From Spinacia oleracea (taxonomy: Eukaryota; Streptophyta; Magnoliopsida; Caryophyllales; Amaranthaceae): a stretch of 64,000 nt of DNA. A program made the translations under genes and the position numbers. The notes under the pieces are model-generated. The model was not told the origin of the DNA and made no database searches. It saw only the letters and a list, made by a program, of their open reading frames with translations. Of this stretch, positions 59,721 through 64,000 are shown in pieces (the first letter of the stretch is position 1; each line of letters opens with the position of its first letter). The stretch is taken from contig NC_079488.1 in the NCBI RefSeq assembly GCF_020520425.1, positions 3,945,747-4,009,746 on the forward strand. Reading direction: 5' to 3'.

Positions 59721-60465
59721 TAGCTTATAAAATCTAAGTACAGATTTAAGCAAGCAATTGGGAGTTGGAACTGTATTTTAGTGAAGCTAATAAGTATTTT
59801 AGTTTCATAAAATGTACATGATTCTTATAGATGTATAAGAAGTTTAGTGGGAGTACATAAAAACTTATTTGGTCCTATGTGTATCACACACATATCTCTC
59901 TATTGTGAAATAACATTCAAATGCTAATGACTTAGATTTGAAATTATTCATCAATGATGGACCATGGCGAAACTTAGTACATATTGGGTATTAAGATCTA
60001 TTTACAAAGATCTTATAATATTATTTTGGATTAAGTAATGGCATTTACTAAATCAAACACGAAAGTCTCCATTGGAGATATTCGACCCATGTGAATAAAT
60101 CTAAGTAAAGGATGTTTGAACTATGTATAAGCATTTACTAAGTTAACATCAAAGAATCTAATGAGATTCTTCACCTATATTATATGTCAAAGAATTTAGC
60201 TGGATTCAGTATCTACTAAAATTGAATGAGCTAAAGTTACATGAATAGAATTCAATTGGGAATTATTCTGCAAAAGAATTTATCATGTATGATATAATAT
60301 GAGGATCGCCAAAAACGTATCGTATGACTTTAGGCATGACGAACATATACCAATCTCTATTGATCTAAGTGAAGACCAATTAGATTGAGATCAAGAAAAA
60401 CTTATGGTACCTGAAAAGGTACATAGGATTACTTCTTGATTCAAGGAAATAAAGATATGCTAAAT

Positions 60466-60820
60466 ATTGATGCTACACGCATAAACACTGGCAAAGGATC
60501 AAGCAAGACCCTTTGGAGTTAACCATTGATAAGGACGAGCTATAGAGCATCGTGTTTTGAAATGGCAACATGGATTGAAGACCATGAGTTGTTGCGTGGG
60601 AAATTAAAATATTAATTTCTATGTTCTAAGATATAGTTGGAGAGTCTTCCACATATCTATGAACTGCTTGGATAGGTAAATCCAAACAAAGCATCACTAG
60701 CAACCTATGCAGTTGAAGTAAAAGTAATTATTGCCTAAGAAGCAATAAAACAGGGTTGTTTAAAGTTCTTCACTGAACTTGGGTAGATCACCTATCTGCT
60801 GGCTTGATGGTTCTTCATTG
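60466..60820 (+). pseudogene. Copia RNase H remnant, present only in element 2
   Basis: Contains IGKSKQSIT and, in another frame, EVKVIIA then EAIKQGCLKFF, matching the Copia RNase H pattern SKQ...STEAEYIAASEA. Broken by a stop and frameshift. Element 1 joins directly across this segment at about 49,474. Confidence 0.7.
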
Positions 60821-61949
60821 AAAAATGCGTGGAACCACTCTTGAAGCAAGAAAAACGTCTGCTAACTTAATGGTTCTTCATTGCAAAATGCGTAGAACCA
60901 CTAATGTAGTAAGAAAGACTAGATCACATAATAAACAAACTCGAAAAGATCTTATCATCATATCTCGAAGAACATTCGATGAAAAGGATATTAAGATTGG
61001 CAAAGCATGATAACTAAACCTATGCAACAAGTGAGAAGCGACACTCACGTTGTAGCACTGGAAATCAAGCATAGCTTTGAATTCCATGAATTGTTTTAGA
61101 AGATGGGTTTGAGGCCCATGGTTATAAAACATTGGGGTTGAACATTTATCATATATGAAATGTATTTTCATATTCCATTTAATCTTGGTTTAGTATTAAA
61201 TGATGAGTCCCTTCAAATTTGACGAAATATTCAAGATAGACTGTCAGGACCAGTCCTGTGACTAAGAAATGTCTATCAAGTGAACTTGAATGTCAAAGGT
61301 TGAAAATGGTCCCTATTCGGAGTTTTCTATAAAATTGGACGCATAGAAAACGTTAGACGATTAGAATGCAAGATGACTAGTAGTTCTGTTTCTTGAACTA
61401 TGTGGACATGGCAATGTCATAATCATTTGCATAGATACTTACTTTGGGAAGACTAGTATCGGACAAGACCTATGAAACTTTACTGTAAGAGATGAAAATC
61501 TGTCATAAGTAAATTTCATTAAAATTATTAGACACTAAATCCTCAATACCTGAGTGATTTGAGATTACTTGTTTGAGAACTGGTTGCTTTGACGTTGACC
61601 AACCGTCGCACCGTAAAAGGAGGCTATAAAGGCAACGCTCAGGTAATCACCTATCAAACGAAGTCTAATCTCAAGATCGCAAGATTGGGATTGTCCTCCC
61701 ATAAATCGGGATGAGATGCTTAAAAGTTGTACAAGGCCACTCGGAGAGCTAGAAACTGTGAAATGCATGGCCGTGCTCGGATGAATCATAGGCTATGATT
61801 ATCTGTTTATTTGATCAGTTGAACTCTGAAACCGAGGAACACCTCTGGACATAATAAGGATGACAACTCTTACCTTATGTTCAAGAGCAAGCATCGAGCG
61901 ACAAAGGAATTAGGAAATGCACACTTGTCCCTAAGGACAAGTGGGAGAC

Positions 61950-63330
61950 TGAAGGAAATAATGCCCTTGGTCCAAGTATGCATTCTATGTTAAGTCTAAT
62001 AAATGCGGTTCAGTATTAATTAACAAGTTAATAATTCAGTGAGATCAAGTGAGCTGAATGCCTAGCTAGAGGCCGCTTCAGTTCAAGTGGAATTAATGAT
62101 ATTAATCCACAGCTTACTCTTGACTGAACCCGTAGGGTCACACAAATAGTACGTAAACGGATCAAGTGTTTATTGGCATTAAATACTCCATCTATGAATA
62201 TTCGGAACCGACGGATCTTGGTTTCAGTGGGAGCTAAGATCGTCACAGGCAAGAAATGAATACTCCGGAAACGATGATATTGCCGGAAACGGAAATATGG
62301 ATCGTATCGGAAATATGAATATTATCCAAGTCGTAGATGTTGCCGGAAACGGAAACATGGTACGTATCGGAAAATATTATTGGAAATGGAAATATTACCA
62401 GAATCGGAAATATTGCCGGAAACGGAAATATTGTCAGAATCGGAAATATTGCCGGAATCGGAAAATAATTCCGGAAACGGAAATATTAAATATTTGTTCG
62501 AAACGGAAATTAATTCCGGAATCGGAAATATTAAATATTGTTCGTATCGGAAATAGATTCCGGAAATGGAAATTTAATCGGAAGCGTATCGTACGAATTA
62601 GCATCGGACGAGGCTTGCCGGACGAAGGCCCAGCACGAAGCCGGGGCCATCGCCCAGCAAGCGTGCGCGCCACAAGCCCAGCCAAGGCAGCGCCCAGGCC
62701 TACCGCAAGGCAGGCCCAGCGCGCGCCAAGGGCCACGGCTGCGTGGGCCGTGCTGCGCGGGCTGCTGCTCGCACGCGCATGGGCCCTTGTGGCTGCCGTG
62801 TGTGTGTGAGTTTGTGATCATGCATGATTCCTGAATCTGCAAGAGTCAGTGTATGATTAAATGTCTATTCCTAATTGGATAAATTAATTAAATAGAATTC
62901 ATGTAGGATTCTAATTCCAATTAATTCGCATCCTACTAGGATTACGATTCCTTTTCCATAACTCTATAAATAAAGGCCTAGGGGTCATAATTTATACATA
63001 AGTTTTAAAGTATTCAAAAGTGAGTTTTTTGAGAGAAAATTAAAACACATCTTGCTCATAAAGTGCCGAAATTTTCTAGTACCTTAAGGGCGATTCTAGT
63101 TGGTCAATCTTAAGGCGGATCCGGACGTGCTGTGGACTATCTACGGAGGGACGACACTTGGAGTCCTAAAAGACTTGTTCTTGTTCGGTTCGGGCGCAGC
63201 TAGGGAGGGCACGCAACAAAGAGTATGCATCTAAATTATGCTATATGATTATGTGTAAATAATATGTTGTCCTGGGTTAATGGTTGTTTCCGCATGATCT
63301 ATGTAATGTCATATGTATCATAACCTAACA
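61950..63330 (+). repeat. Copia element 2, 3' LTR
   Basis: 1381 bp; preceded by a purine-rich tract and followed by GAAAC and the Gypsy polypurine region. Confidence 0.92.
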
Positions 63331-63355
63331 GAAACTTCTTTTAAGAGGAGTAGAT

Positions 63356-64000
63356 TGTAAGTCCCCGTAATTTTATACATTTTATTGATATATTTTAACG
63401 TATAGTTAATTATATTTAAATAGAATTTACGAATATTAGAAATAAATTATTTAAGTAAAGAATATTTTTATTTATACGTTTTAAATATTTCAACGGTTTA
63501 TGAAATTAAAATAATTTTAGAATTTTACGTTGAAAATAATTTGAATTACGAAAACACGTTCGAAATTGGAAAAAAACAATCCTAACCATTTTGGATTTAA
63601 GCAACCTCAATTCTAATTCTAGCCCAATTGGGTGAAGCCCAAATAACAAAAACCCAAAATTCTTTACTCCCTCCTCTTCCTATTTCACGTGAAAGGCAAA
63701 AAAAAAAAAAAAAAACCCCACAACCCTTTCCTTCTCCTTCACTGTACGTGACCCTCAACCCTCAACCTCCTTGTTGCTGCCGCCACGCCGCCGGACCAGC
63801 CACCGACGACCTCCGTCGTCCTTCTCCACCTTGCCGCCGGTAACTTCTTCTTCTTCTTCTTCTTCCTTTCTCTTTTGTCCCTCTTCTCTTTTCGTCTTGC
63901 CCTAACCGTTTATCCTCCCTTTGTTTCGGTTTCGCACGAGCCAACACCACCACCGTTCGTCGCCGTCGCACCGCCATCCACGCAGCGACGGTCAGCCACG
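63356..64000 (+). repeat. Gypsy 3' LTR (cut by the window end)
   Basis: TGTAAGTCCCCGTAATTTT onward matches 38,918-39,570 with about seven substitutions and length changes in poly-A and TTC runs. The C-rich patch with GCCGCCACGCCGCCGG is shared. Confidence 0.85.

Larger units (their letters stand above)
52909..63330 (+). mobile_element. Non-autonomous Copia-derived LTR element 2 (10.4 kb)
   Basis: The LTRs are 52,909-54,292 and 61,950-63,330; the target duplication is GAAAC (52,904-52,908 and 63,331-63,335). The LTR pair differs by about two substitutions and a 3-bp indel. The interior is collinear with element 1 and close to identical in sequence, including the GC island and the dead reverse transcriptase. 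It also keeps about 355 bp (60,466-60,820) missing from element 1. Both elements lie in the same orientation 0.9 kb apart, each with its own target duplication, so they are separate insertions and not a tandem duplication. Confidence 0.93.
38918..64000 (+). mobile_element. Ty3/Gypsy retrotransposon, decayed and twice interrupted
   Basis: The 5' LTR starts at 38,918 (TGTAATCCCCCGTAATTTT) and a closely similar LTR starts at 63,356 after GAGGAGTAGATTG, a polypurine-like tract. Removing the two Copia elements rejoins a Gypsy body: protease (40,456), reverse transcriptase, RNase H (51,991) and integrase, all broken by stops and frameshifts. Gag and a recognisable primer-binding site are missing. 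The 3' LTR continues past the window. Confidence 0.85.

Noticed and set aside
41893-63330. Tandem segmental duplication as an explanation for the Copia pair
   Set aside because: Each copy has its own different 5-bp target duplication, and removing each one restores Gypsy sequence.

Overview
The window is nuclear DNA of a flowering plant. The evidence is AT-rich sequence, genes split by long introns, and plant-specific gene and transposon families (type III ACC synthase, 12-cysteine secretory phospholipase A2, a two-gene Mutator-like element, Copia and Gypsy retrotransposons, hAT, Stowaway-like, Tourist-like and Helitron elements, and a tRNA-derived SINE). The LTR and SINE sequences remind me of Amaranthaceae (spinach/beet relatives). 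That is an impression from memory and not a proven assignment.

Layout. 1-9 kb: VPS29 (retromer subunit) on the minus strand, three coding exons, introns of 2.5 and 4.5 kb; intron 2 holds a Helitron nested in a Stowaway-like MITE. 9-16 kb: gene-free; an eroded hAT copy, an antisense Copia remnant with a 154-bp LTR, tandem repeats and a small hAT element. 16.3-23.0 kb: a complete Mutator-like element (MULE) with apparently identical 164-bp terminal inverted repeats, a 9-bp target duplication, an uninterrupted five-exon transposase (1175 aa) and a convergent second gene for a GRF-zinc-finger, coiled-coil, tail-anchored protein. 23.3-25.3 kb: an ACS7-like type III ACC synthase on the minus strand. 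26-32 kb: repeats plus a tentative minus-strand gene of small exons that I cannot name. 32.4-33.6 kb: a near-perfect hairpin, a tandem repeat and a SINE. 34.1-38.4 kb: secretory phospholipase A2 on the minus strand, four exons, with a hAT element carrying its own nested MITE in intron 3.

38.9 kb to the end: one decayed Ty3/Gypsy element, whose 3' LTR runs off the window, interrupted by two full-length Copia-derived elements of one family (41,893-51,985 with TSD TCCTA; 52,909-63,330 with TSD GAAAC). These have nearly identical 1.38-kb LTRs, a primer-binding site and a polypurine tract, but only ruined reverse transcriptase/RNase H. They therefore look like a non-autonomous family moved in trans. 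Both carry an unusual GC-rich island with a 20-bp tandem array.

The host genes (VPS29, ACS, PLA2 and the unnamed candidate) share no pathway and each should have its own promoter. The window's main biology is layered transposon insertion into introns and into other transposons. The most interesting unit is the apparently intact two-gene MULE.
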